A stretch of DNA of 64,000 nucleotides from Sclerotinia nivalis (taxonomy: Eukaryota; Ascomycota; Leotiomycetes; Helotiales; Sclerotiniaceae). Both the position numbers and the translations under genes were made by a program. The notes beneath the pieces were generated by a model. It saw only the letters and a list, made by a program, of their open reading frames with translations, ran no database searches and was not told where the DNA came from. The stretch covers positions 620,001-684,000 of the forward strand of contig JAPEIS010000015.1 in assembly GCA_029531795.1 (NCBI GenBank), given 5' to 3'. Numbering within the stretch: position 1 is the first letter of the stretch; every line of letters starts with the position of its first letter. This document shows, piece after piece, positions 21,986 through 32,158 of this stretch.

Positions 21986-24092
21986 CTATGGCTCCGAACT
22001 TTGAATTCCAGATCGGATCACTTCTACAATTTTGACACCTCGCAGACCCTTAATTATATTCACCAGTGTTGGGAATGCCGTCTCCAGTTCCCTATCTTCC
22101 AGATCTGTGAACACGACTTCCGCGTTCCCAGCCTTCCACCTCTTTTCTTCTTTTGCCGTTGGTACTGAAGGATAAGCAGTCGCGTACTCTGAATCCTGTT
22201 CTTGTTTCACGCTTGACGGAATGACCTTATAATGCAGAACCGGGGTCTGAAGAACGGAGTCGGCATCTGGAGTCTCCTTCAAGTCATTCAAAGTCAAACG
22301 ACAAAATTCTGTACCTTCCCAACCAGAACTCAACACGAACGACGAATCCGAGTTGGATTTTTCATCCAAGGTTGCGAAGACTTTGGAAACTCCTAGTTCT
22401 TCTCGGCCGGTAATAATTGGATCGGCCATGTTTCCAAAAAGAACTGGTAGCAAGTCACCTTTCAATTCAGCGCCGGTTGATGGATTCTTATGTACGACAT
22501 CATGTACGTATAGTCCCAACATTGAATATCCTCGGCCTCCTAGCCATTCCAGATTGCCTAACCGTGTGGTTGAGAATGTGGCAGTCGCCCACATACCATC
22601 GGTGTTTATCTGGAAATTGTCAGATGGCAGAAGCGTTGATAGATAGCTCTTGTATGTTTTAAAGGTAATATAACTTGTCTTATATGTTCCTTTTGAAGGG
22701 TTCCGAGGCTTTCCATTTAAGTCTTGCTTCGGACCGGGGCTAGGTCCAAAGGACATTGGCATTCTGCGACACAGAGCATTTCTATTCAAATCTCGCAGCA
22801 ATATCCCATGCGCATGATCATACGCGTCGTGGCTAAGATTTATCTCCGTGAATTGCATATTATCTTTAAGCTTCCCTCCATGCTTTCCACGAGGCGTTTT
22901 GAATGCTGCTTGACGAGTAAAGTCTTGCACGAGCGTAGCACGATCGTATCTAGCTTGAACATAAAGTTTCAGACGTTGCTCAATATCAGACGAATTAGTA
23001 CCCAATGGAAATAAAGCACCTATTGCTGCACTGTCTTCTATGGCCTGAGCACCTCCTTGTCCTTGATGTGGGAGAAATGCGTGAGCGGCATCCCCAAGAA
23101 GTGCCACTTTACCATGAACCCAATTTTCTCTTCCTAGCTCATCGTGATCTAGCAAATTCCATAATTTGATATCATCAGGCGAGACTTTCGCTAGCAGGGC
23201 TCGTGCATCATCTGGATATGAAGCGAAACAGCTCAAAAGCAGATCTTTGGATGCACTTTGGCTCCAATCTTCGGAACTAGCTTCTGTTTCTTCTTCGGGA
23301 TGCATTGCGACAAGGTTCAATAAGGTGTTGCTCCTACATGGGTATGCAACTATCCTTCGATCTTCCCCAGAGATTACAAGCATATCTCCCGATTTTTCAA
23401 CGAAATGCGCAGTCTTGGGATCATTTCGAATGTCGTCGATTGGGATCATGAACCTGAAGGCGTTGGCTCCAGATGACTCTGGAGGTGGGTGATCTCTTAA
23501 GATTGTTTCTCTAATTTTTGAATGAATACCATCCGCAGCAATTATGAAATCACCCGTATGCGTAGATCCGTCTTCCAAAGTTAAAGATGGAGCTTCGACA
23601 TCAACAGAAGCAACTCTACTTCGAGTATGCAGAACTGCAGGGCTTCCTTTACCCTTTCCCGAGGTAGCAATATCTTTCAATGCACTATGAAGATCCACTC
23701 GATGAATCAGTTGCCACGGGTATGGATAGACCTTGGAGAGTGCTCTCACGTCCCTGGGAAACAACACCTCGCCGTTCGATCGATATTCAGAAATCCATTC
23801 TATTTGGTTTGCTCCATGATCTTCCGGCACCATGCCAAGTCTTCGTAATAGACCGTTGACGTTGCTGGGAATGTGTATTGCCGCACCTACTTCAGATGCC
23901 AAACGTGATTGCTCGAAGATCTAAATCGCTGTTAATTTACTTCCTTCGTGAACTTTACGCATGTCTACGAACCTCTACATTGTGTCCTGCTTGCCGGAGA
24001 AAAATGGCTGCTGAGAGACCTCCAATTCCACCACCAGCTATCAATACTTTCAACGGTTTATACTGGTCTTCAACGTTGTCGGTGGTAGCCAT
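21986..24092 (-). CDS. FAD-dependent monooxygenase fused to acetoacetate-decarboxylase-like domain
   Basis: Two exons, 24092-23973 and 23920-21986, join in phase at NVE|IFEQSRLASEVG to give 684 residues. The N-terminal half is a class A (salicylate hydroxylase-type) flavin monooxygenase: the GGGIGGLSAA dinucleotide-binding loop at about residues 20-29, the DG motif in IIAADGIHSK, and the GD motif VALLGDAAHAFLPHQGQGG near residue 308. Such enzymes hydroxylate aromatic acids using NAD(P)H and O2. From about residue 440 the chain is unlike a monooxygenase and resembles the acetoacetate-decarboxylase-like superfamily: GRGYSMLGLYVHDV, LPVLFGNMADPIITGREELGVSKVFATL, and a C-terminal barrel. The Lys after GREELG is a candidate for that family's Schiff-base Lys, but I cannot confirm it. 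The frame is uninterrupted through the junction, so the fusion is real in this sequence. Substrate unknown. Confidence 0.85.
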
Positions 24093-25054
24093 CTTTGTTC
24101 CCGGGATCCTACGGTTTGAAATTAAAGCACTCGACTGGTAAATTTAAGATTTTGATATTGTTCGCTGTGTTGATGTGTCATTTAACGATTTTGCGCAGTC
24201 TTCCATGAATACAGCAGTCAACAAAATATATGCACCTCGTGACGGACAATCATTCTCCGCGTTAAAGTCCGCTCCGTACTCCGCCGTCCAGGTAATTGTC
24301 GAAAATGGGAATCCCCATCTTCCGCTATTGCCGTGTTCTGCATATCGTTGTTTCACTCCGCACCAGGCCCCACATAATATTCGTGGCCTTCCGCACATTT
24401 CTAAACCAGTCCGTAATCCCGAATGTAACACTATGGTAAAGCCAATGAATATGACATGAGGTTCTAGTAATGGCACCTGACAAGTGGTACAATTTCTATC
24501 ACATTGGAAAATTGTGGAGACCGAATTGGCGGAAGAGTTGAAAGGTGGAAATGGTACTCAGCTTGCCAGCTTCGTGAGGAGATGCTGGATATATTAGGGA
24601 AAGGTACTCATCAGGTTAGTCGCTCCTGAATCAATATGTGCTCGTTGTCGAGTTAAAGCGCGACCTGGTGGATGTAGTCTTCCCAAACGAGTACAAAAAG
24701 CTCCGTCGAAACATGGCTCGAGAAAGTTTGTCCCCATATTACCACACAAGCATCAATGATATCCAATTTCGGTATCGGGAGGATGGTAAAAGCAAGTACG
24801 AGGAAAGAATTTCCTTGAGATACTCATGGATCATCTCAAAACAATGCCTGATTTGTGTATCATTTAGCAAAGTGCATCCACCGACTGTGGTCCATTTCAT
24901 CATGAAATACGCGGCACCAGAGGCGTTTGTATGGTACTGGATACTGAGTACTGGGATTGAGATAAAGATGATATATTCTGGACAAGTACGGAGGTTGAAG
25001 GGGTAAGTATTGTAAGCCATTTTTTACCCATATATTGCTGTTTTTCTTATCTTT
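24093..25054. other. Upstream of the fusion enzyme, no gene supported
   Basis: Contains the promoter of the minus-strand fusion gene. Plus-strand frames (24175-24459; 24638-25006) have no recognisable domains and no splice joins I trust. Confidence 0.4.
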
Positions 25055-25059
25055 CGATA
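25055..25059. repeat. Target-site duplication, left copy (CGATA)
   Basis: The five bases CGATA directly abut the left LTR, and the same five bases follow the right LTR at 30698-30702. A 5-bp duplication is the usual length for Ty3/Gypsy integrases. Confidence 0.85.
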
Positions 25060-25272
25060 TATCACGGAGGCAGCAGACAGGATAACAGAAATCACTTTTA
25101 TTGATAAGACGTAGCTCGAAGAGCTACGTTTCTATAGAAGGAATGGTTCCTTAAATACATTTATGTGTAGCGCTAGCCCTGACCGGGGCTAGCCTACACT
25201 TATCCGAGGTCCAACTCCTATAGGTCGGAATCCGAACGATCTTTGTATACTATATACGGGGACTTTGTGATA
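25060..25272 (-). repeat. 3' LTR of the Ty3/Gypsy element (213 bp)
   Basis: Pairs base for base, without gaps, with 30485-30697. It begins TATCAC and ends GTGATA. The other LTR ends GTGACA, so the ancestral termini were TG..CA with a 6-bp inverted repeat (TGTCAC/GTGACA). It contains a 9-bp stem palindrome at 25172-25193. Confidence 0.9.
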
Positions 25273-25734
25273 GTATTTTTCTTTTTAGGGTCGAGCTTCG
25301 TTGAGACGATTAGGGGAACTAGGTTTATTTGGATAACGATGGTGATAATTATGGATCAGTTTTTGAGTATTCTTCAAATACTTTGTAGGTTCTTCGGTAG
25401 GTGTATTATAGTCTATCCATCGGATAGTATACTTCAGGCGGGGGTTATTACAGTTTCGATGTTCCTATCGGGAATCCAGGACTTTCTTTATATCGAATTG
25501 CTCAATGCTTTCAATTTCGACAAAAAAAAAAGGCGGGTTGTATTGATTGAGGATAGGGTTATCATTAACAAGATACAATAGGTTAATATGAAAGACCGGG
25601 TGATTCCTCATAGAGGTAGGGAGCTCCAGTTCGTAAGTGTACAAGTTTATGTTTTTCAGAATTCGAAAGGGACTTAAGTTTTTCCAATCTAGTTTCTTCT
25701 GGGGACGAAGAGTTCGGATATTCTTAGCATTAAG

Positions 25735-27072
25735 TCAGACTAGATCTCCAGGTTGGTATTGATGGGCAAGCGAACGGTGGGAATTGGTATTCTTCGAATA
25801 GTGAGCTTGATTAGTGGTCAGTTTGGTTTTCAAATGATCGATAATCGATTTTATCTTTTTGATGAATTCCTTAGTGTCCAGGACTTCAGGGCGATCGGAG
25901 AGTGCAACGGGTTCGAAATCCATTCGGAGATGGAAACTGTAATTGGTAAAGAACGGCGATAGACGGGAGCTTTCGGATTAGGTAGAGTTAATCGAGAATT
26001 CGGCGATCGGTAGTTATTCGGATTAGTCGTTTTGTAGGTAGGATATATACGAGCGAAGGTATTGTTCGAGTATTGTGTTTGCTTTTTCTGTTTGTTCATC
26101 GGTTTCAGGATGATAAACTATCGATAGCTTCGAAACAGTATCTAATCGTTTACAGATATGTTTTCAGAAGTCAGAGATAAACTGAACTCTACGATCGGAT
26201 ATAATGGTCTGTGGTAGACCGTAGAGTTTCCATATATGCTTCAGGAACAGACGGGAGATTTCTTTGGAGTTATAGGTTTCTTGGTAGGGTAGGAAATGCT
26301 TCATTTTGGTTAATCGATCGATTACAATAAATATCGTATTGTATCTAGAACTTTTCGGAAAATGGGTGATGAAATCGATTGAGATATCTCTTCAGGCTTG
26401 TTGCGGGATCGGGAGAGAGCGTAAGACTCCTTTTTGTTCTTTACGGTTCGGGGCAGCTCGGTAACAATTATGACAATTGTATATCCAACAGGAAACGTAG
26501 TCGTAATATCCAGACCAATAGTAGTTTCGGGAAAGTAGTTCGAAGATATGGGTACAGTGTGGGTGTTCGACAATAGGGGAATCGTGGATCATTCGGAGGA
26601 GTTTTGCTTTCAGAGGATTGTAGTTAGGAATATAAAGCTTTTTATGATAATATAATAGGTCATTATTTACAGTACATTCAGATAATATGATATGCGGGTA
26701 TCTAGTAGTATTCTTTTTTAAAGCCTTTAAGATCGATAGCGGAAGTGGGTCGGATAGGTAAGCTTCAGCGAGTAGGGGTTTCAGTTCTTTAGGGGATTCC
26801 AATTGTATAGATTCAGACAATTGGATAGGGATTGGGTTATCGGGTATCGTAGGTGGTTCAGGTTTACAGATAGGTAATCCAGGTTCGCGGATAGATGGTT
26901 CAGGATTGTGGATAGATGACGGGGTATCGGTATGGGTTTGGTTATGGATTGTAATTGCGAAACGGATTTTCTTTTTTGGTTTAACAATAGGAAACAGATC
27001 TGTATTTAGATTTTCGGTTTTCAGAATAGTTTGATTTTGATAAAGGAGGCGTTCATTTCTCTCTTTAGGCAA
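25735..27072 (-). pseudogene. Integrase region of the Ty3/Gypsy element
   Basis: Just 5' of the integrase, DLPKERNERLLYQNQT lies at the RNase H-integrase hinge. The zinc-binding H2C2 module is readable near 26600-26470: H..IVEHPHCTHIFELL then C..NCHNCYR. The core and C-terminal part follow in pieces, the last (25923-25735) giving YQPGDLV, typical of the integrase C-terminal GPF/Y-like module. Several in-frame stops interrupt it. Confidence 0.8.
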
Positions 27073-27079
27073 ATCCTTT

Positions 27080-28350
27080 GATCTTCTGGTTAGAGCATCG
27101 AATTTCGCTCTTTGCTTTTCGGAATGGTATATAATCTTGAAATTGAAACGGGATAGAAATTCAAATCAGCGAACTTGACAATGGTTCAATAGCTTTGTTA
27201 TTGTAAAGTACTCCAGATTTTTATAATCCGTGATGATCTTGATCGAGGAAGAGGCATCTTCTAATTCGGATCGTTATTTTTCGAAACAGCAGATAATTGT
27301 TAGTAATTCTTTATCATAAATCTCGTAGTTATATTCTACAATCGAATACTTCTTTGAGAAATATACAATAGGTTTCAGAATTCCATCATCATTGTATTAG
27401 AAAAGAACTTCAATAGATATATAATCCAATATATCTGTTTCTAAAATTATATCCTTCTTTCAATCGAAAAAGGCTAACACAGATACCGTTGTAAATACGG
27501 CTTTCAGATTCGAGAACGATTTCTCACAACCAGGATCTTATTAGAAGACTACATCCTTCTTGGTCAGATTTACTATCGGGCGAATGATCGAGGAGAAATC
27601 GCGAATAAAACGTCGATAGAAATTGCTAAACCCTATAAACATTTATATATCCATCAAATTCTTCGGCGTTTTCCAATCAATTATTGTCTTAATCTTGGCT
27701 AAATCCATTCGGATCCCCTCTCGGCCTACAATTAGGCCCAGGAATTTCGTTTCAGATTTCAGGAATTCGCATTTCGACAGATTAGTATACAATCCGACTT
27801 TCCGTAAGGCGTTTAATACTTTTTGTATATACTTTATATATTCAGAATGGATCTTGCTATAAATCAGAATATCATCTAGGTAAATAGTATAGAATATATC
27901 TAGGTATTCTCTTAGAGTATCATTGATAAATCGTTGAAACATTGTTGGGGCTCCGATCAGTCCGAACGGCATGACCAAGGTTTCGAACAGACCGAATCGG
28001 GTACGGAATACAATTAGATATTCTTGTCCTTCCTTGATTCGGATATTATTGAAGACCAAGATGATATCTATTTTTGTAAAATACTTCATCCCTTTCAGAT
28101 TATTCAAGAACTCTTTGGTTAAAGATAACAGGTATCAATCTTTCACAAACAGATTATTCAATGCACAATAGTCTATACAGAATCGAAGACCACCACTGGG
28201 TTTCTTAACAAATAAAACAGGCGAAACAGAAACAAAGGAACTCAATCGGATGAATCCTTTTGCTAGATTTTCCCTTAACCATTTTTGCAAAACTTTCAAT
28301 TCGTCCCGAGACATTGAATACAGAACTCCAAACAGTAGCTTAACCCCATC
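27080..28350 (-). pseudogene. Reverse transcriptase/RNase H region of the Ty3/Gypsy element
   Basis: The longest open piece (28107-27643) carries the RT palm: [34 protein letters not shown], and the catalytic YLDD box near 27870, followed by [13 protein letters not shown]. Many residues look like the results of C-to-T changes. RNase H follows, more heavily broken. Confidence 0.87.
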
Positions 28351-28953
28351 TTACAATCGGATATCATAATCGTATAAATGATACAAAGATAATTTGTCAA
28401 CGTTACATAGAGAAAATACGTCGATCCACGAACGGAATTCAGCAGACAAATCTTCAGAAACAGGATCTTCTTTTTCCTTCAGGATTCGGTCTATCAAATC
28501 GATACTAACTTGGAACATCTTATAGCCTCGACAAACGTACATCGAGCAAACTCGGATTGAAATATTTGCTATATCTCTTTTCTTTAGCACTTCAAAACGA
28601 AGCAGTAGATAAACAGAACAAGCTTTGACAGGGATATCGGATAAGGCTCGGACACTCGATAATTGTGCAAACATATTACAGGACTTTCGGCAGAACTCGT
28701 TATCGAAGCGAAAAATATTGAATACGAATCCGATATAAGGATCGTGCTTCTTTAGCCAAGCTAACCCCAGGACAATCGGATAATGAACTAGTTCAGTAAT
28801 ATAGATTTTCGATCTTTTCTCATAATGATCATTGATTTGCAGATCGGTTAGAATATAACGATTCATTCGATTTTCGAGCAGTATTTTTCTGTCGAATCTA
28901 ATGACTTCGAACGAGACAGGTAATTTGTATGTTGGGAGCTTGGTAGCTTCCAT
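28351..28953 (-). pseudogene. Protease-proximal Pol segment of the Ty3/Gypsy element
   Basis: Contains YPIVLGLAWLKKHDPYIGF, the stretch that follows the retropepsin-like aspartyl protease fold in fungal Gypsy elements. The protease active-site motif itself is not clearly preserved. Same frame as the RT segment. Confidence 0.65.
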
Positions 28954-29294
28954 TTAACTTCGGTCTGCGAAAGTATATCCTTTGTATCTGCTATCCACCA
29001 TAACGTAAATAGGACAGAATCGATCAAGCGTCGATAAAACAGTAACAAACAATATCATCAGATTTGCTCGATTGCTTGTTTCTTCAGCGAAAGATAAATC
29101 TTAAATTGCAACAATAGACAAACGTAATATACATAGGGCTTTCGTTTGACAACGATTTATGCTAGACGGGTTCCGTTTCCCGAACTCGGGGAGCCGGGAG
29201 GGGATAGATTGTACGGTGATATAGTATATAGTTGAATCTGGGCAGAAAACGGAATAGAGGATAACAAGATAAGATTGGTAAGGTTAGTTTTAGT

Positions 29295-30446
29295 TTATAT
29301 AGAACGATTATCTGGGAACGAATAGTCTTTTATACGGTAATCGGTAGATCTACAACGGAAGCATTCCTCTCGTTTGCGTTTATTAGTATATCTTTGGGAA
29401 TTGAGATTTATTGGATCTTCAACAGGTATAATCGTAGCGGGAGCAGCAGATCGGACAATGGGATTCGGGGACGGAACAAGGGTACAATTAATAGGATTCA
29501 GGTTTTGAATAGTAATACAGGGTAGCGGAACGATTGGGCTACAACCGGAGCCGGTCGGTCTCATCAGGTATAGACAGCGATTCTCCAATGTTTATACAAA
29601 AGCGACGAATGTATCGGTACTATCTGTAGGGGGCTCAACGGTAACAATCTGGTTCTTCAGTTCACTCGATAGGGCTTATTCTAATAGGATAACCAGGGTA
29701 CTATTGTCGTCGGCTATCCCGGCTTCCAATATTAGTCTTTGAAACTCAGTATAGAAGATATGGAACGGTTGATTCCTTTGTTTCAGATTGATCAGGAGTT
29801 TCCGGGCCTCGGTTCGTTTGTTTTGGTTTCCATAAGCTCTTTCCAGTATTTACAATAGATCCTTATAATCAGCAAGTTTAACAAATTGTCCTTTGATATT
29901 ATACAGTCGAATTTGCGCAACAGCGGATCCAGTTAATCTTCCAGTTACGTAAGTCAAACGAGAATACGGGGAAATGAAGCAGTCGGAATTAATATATATT
30001 TTATTCTGTATTTGATCGATAAATCGATCAAGATCGATTTTCGTTCCATCAAACAGTGCAGGATCAGGTACCTTTTCATTTAATTGAGGTTTCGACAAAA
30101 CAGGAGCGGCAGTTGGGGTTGTAACAAGAGTCAAAAGCGAAGGATCGATCAGATCGGTAGGGGTTGAAACAAACAGGGCAACGGAAACAGGATGGAGTTG
30201 AATCAGATGAGTAATCAATCTATTATTCTTTTCTTTCCATCGTATAAATACAGTTTTCTCGACTTGCAAATCGAAAGTAAGCTTTTGAATTGCAGATTGC
30301 AGATCGGTCATTTCTGTTTCTATTCTTATATTGAATTCGTAAAGGAAGGTAAGGTAACGATACCAGATCGCAGTATCACTGATTACAACGATAGCGAATT
30401 CTTCGAGGGAGCCGGATTGGCTAGACGGGTACGAACAGGATGACAT
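29295..30446 (-). pseudogene. Gag region of the Ty3/Gypsy element
   Basis: Two segments in the same frame (30446-29850 and 29588-29295). The first has capsid-like SEFDGTKIDLDRFIDQI-type sequence (seen as LFDGTKIDLDRFIDQIQNKI) and the second ends in a degenerate zinc knuckle, CFRCRSTDYRIKDY, in which the expected His and last Cys are Tyr-like replacements. The frame contains premature stops between the segments. Confidence 0.78.
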
Positions 30447-30484
30447 CGTAGAAGTGTTGGTACAAATAGAAAAGAACTACGTAG

Positions 30485-30697
30485 TATTACAAAAACAGCA
30501 AATAGAATAACAGAAATCATTTTTATTGATAAGATATAGCTCGAAGAATTACATTTCTATAAAAGGAACGGTTCCTTAAATACATTTATATATAGCGCTA
30601 GCCCCGACCGGGGCTAGCCTACACTTATCCAAGGTCCGACTCCTATGGGTCGGAACCCGAGCGGTCTCCGTATACCATATACGGGGACCCCGTGACA
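30485..30697 (-). repeat. 5' LTR of the Ty3/Gypsy element (213 bp)
   Basis: Same length as the left LTR with about 32 hand-counted differences, all transitions, no gaps. It contains a perfect 9-bp-stem palindrome GCTAGCCCC-GACC-GGGGCTAGC at 30597-30618. Confidence 0.9.
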
Positions 30698-30702
30698 CGA
30701 TA
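30698..30702. repeat. Target-site duplication, right copy (CGATA)
   Basis: Identical to 25055-25059 and immediately next to the terminal GTGACA of the LTR. Confidence 0.85.
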
Positions 30703-31288
30703 CTGCTTTAAAGAATCCGAATAGATATTGAACTATTCCCCTTCAAATTTCGAATCTTGATGATTTTCAAAGTTTCCAATAGAAATTCAACAAATTTGAA
30801 GCTTTTGATGATTTTAAAGCTTGTGTAACCTCTTCTAATAAATTCAGAATAAACCTCAAATAGAATTCCAAAAAAAAAAAAAAGAAGAAATTTTGATGAT
30901 TTTGAATGATTTTATTAGTAAATCTTGAAATTTACAATACTTTAACCATCTAAATTTCATTATATAAATTTTCAATCAGCATAATGATATTATTGGTCAA
31001 AGCCCCTGTTTGTGGAATAAGCACGGTTATTTTTTGGCGCGCCTTACAATACTTACCCCCTCAACCTCCATACGGCACTTGGTTCAGAATCCTTCAATTC
31101 CGTCTCGCAATGCCAATCAGTTGCAAAAGCGCACAAAATGCATGATGAGCAAAGCCAAGAGAATTATCCTGCTATAATCGTTGTGTTACTCTAATCTTGC
31201 CTTATTTCTCGCACCACACTCTTCTAGTTTTGCATTCTTCGTCTTGTTTCTTTCATTCCGAAATTTATCCTTGACCCCCGAGGAGGAA
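30703..31288. other. AT-rich intergenic region
   Basis: Strongly AT-rich, with gatgattttgaa-like repeated words and a poly-A run near 30870. The region from about 31000 is less biased and probably contains the promoter of the glycine-zipper gene. No gene seen. Confidence 0.5.
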
Positions 31289-32158
31289 ATGGACGACTTC
31301 ATTGAACTTGGCATAGAAGCCACTGATAGATGCATCGATAAACACTTTGACAAGCTCCCTGATAAAGCATTACATCCGGAAACATACCATCCGCGGAATA
31401 TCAAAAATGTAATTTCTGGCGAACCGCGAGATGATGGTCTTACAAAGAAACCTGTCAAGGATGGTCTCGGCGCAGATGAAAGTGGAAGCGATGAGGACAC
31501 ATTAGACGAGAGAATCTATCATGGAAATGAACATAGGGGCCGTCAGGGTTTCGATGAAGGTCAGAAAAAGTGATTTGAGCCAAATTATGGCTATCGAGGC
31601 GAGGATGCTACATATGAACAAGATCGGCCATCTCCATATAACAACTCTCCACCACCATCACGAAACAAGATAAGGGGTGATGAAGACTTCGATAGTAACT
31701 CACCATTACATTCTCGTCGAAATCACCATCAGCAGGATTTGCGTCGGAGGAGCTCATTACCTCAAGACGAAATAAGGTCAAGAGATTTGGCTGATGGTCG
31801 AGAGCATGAAGAGAGAAAGGAGACTCGGAGCAACGGGAGAAGGTTTACTGTGGACGAGAGCAACAAATTGCCTCACAGACGAACATCCAAATCAACAAAC
31901 AAAGCTTCGGACAACGAAGCAGGCTTGAGATATGGTGCAGTTGGTGCAATGCTTGGTGGATTAGCAGCTCAAGAGCTGGCAGCTAAGAAAACTAGAGGTG
32001 GCAGTAATGATAAGGTTGCACTGGCAATGCTAGGAGCCGCTGTGGGTGCCTTGGCAGGTAAATCAATCGGGGAACGGGTACATGAAGATAAAGGAAGAAC
32101 AGAGCGAAACCCGCGCCGTGATAGATATGCTAGGGAGTATAATACAAACCCATCATAG
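31289..32158 (+). pseudogene. Glycine-zipper protein interrupted by a single in-frame TGA
   Basis: The ATG at 31289 opens MDDFIELGIEATDRCIDKHFDKLPD. The frame stops at a TGA at 31571-31573 (GQKK-stop) but resumes at once in the same frame (FEPNYGYRGEDATYEQDRPSPY) and runs to 32158, so the full product would be about 288 residues. The C-terminal part has a glycine-zipper-like pair: YGAVGAMLGGLAAQELA and ALAMLGAAVGALAGKSIG, the Gly-x3-Gly spacing of small membrane-inserting helices. The middle is Arg/Ser/His-rich and disordered. TGA could come from CGA by one C-to-T change. A 63-bp phase-neutral stretch with GTCAGA...ACAAG (31560-31622) would remove the stop if spliced, but the donor is poor. 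Function unknown. Confidence 0.7.

Larger units (their letters stand above)
25060..30697 (-). mobile_element. Complete but inactivated Ty3/Gypsy LTR retrotransposon (5638 bp)
   Basis: Minus-strand element bounded by 213-bp LTRs and a CGATA target duplication. Gag, protease, reverse transcriptase, RNase H and integrase occur in the Metaviridae order (PR-RT-RH-IN). Gag segments share one reading frame and Pol segments another, broken by stop codons rather than shifts. LTR differences are all transitions. This indicates RIP after insertion. No intact protein can be made. Confidence 0.93.

Noticed and set aside
31560..31622. Stop-codon readthrough at the TGA of the glycine-zipper gene
   Set aside because: The base after TGA is T (TGA TTT), not the C of the known efficient readthrough context. 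Mutation or an intron is more likely.
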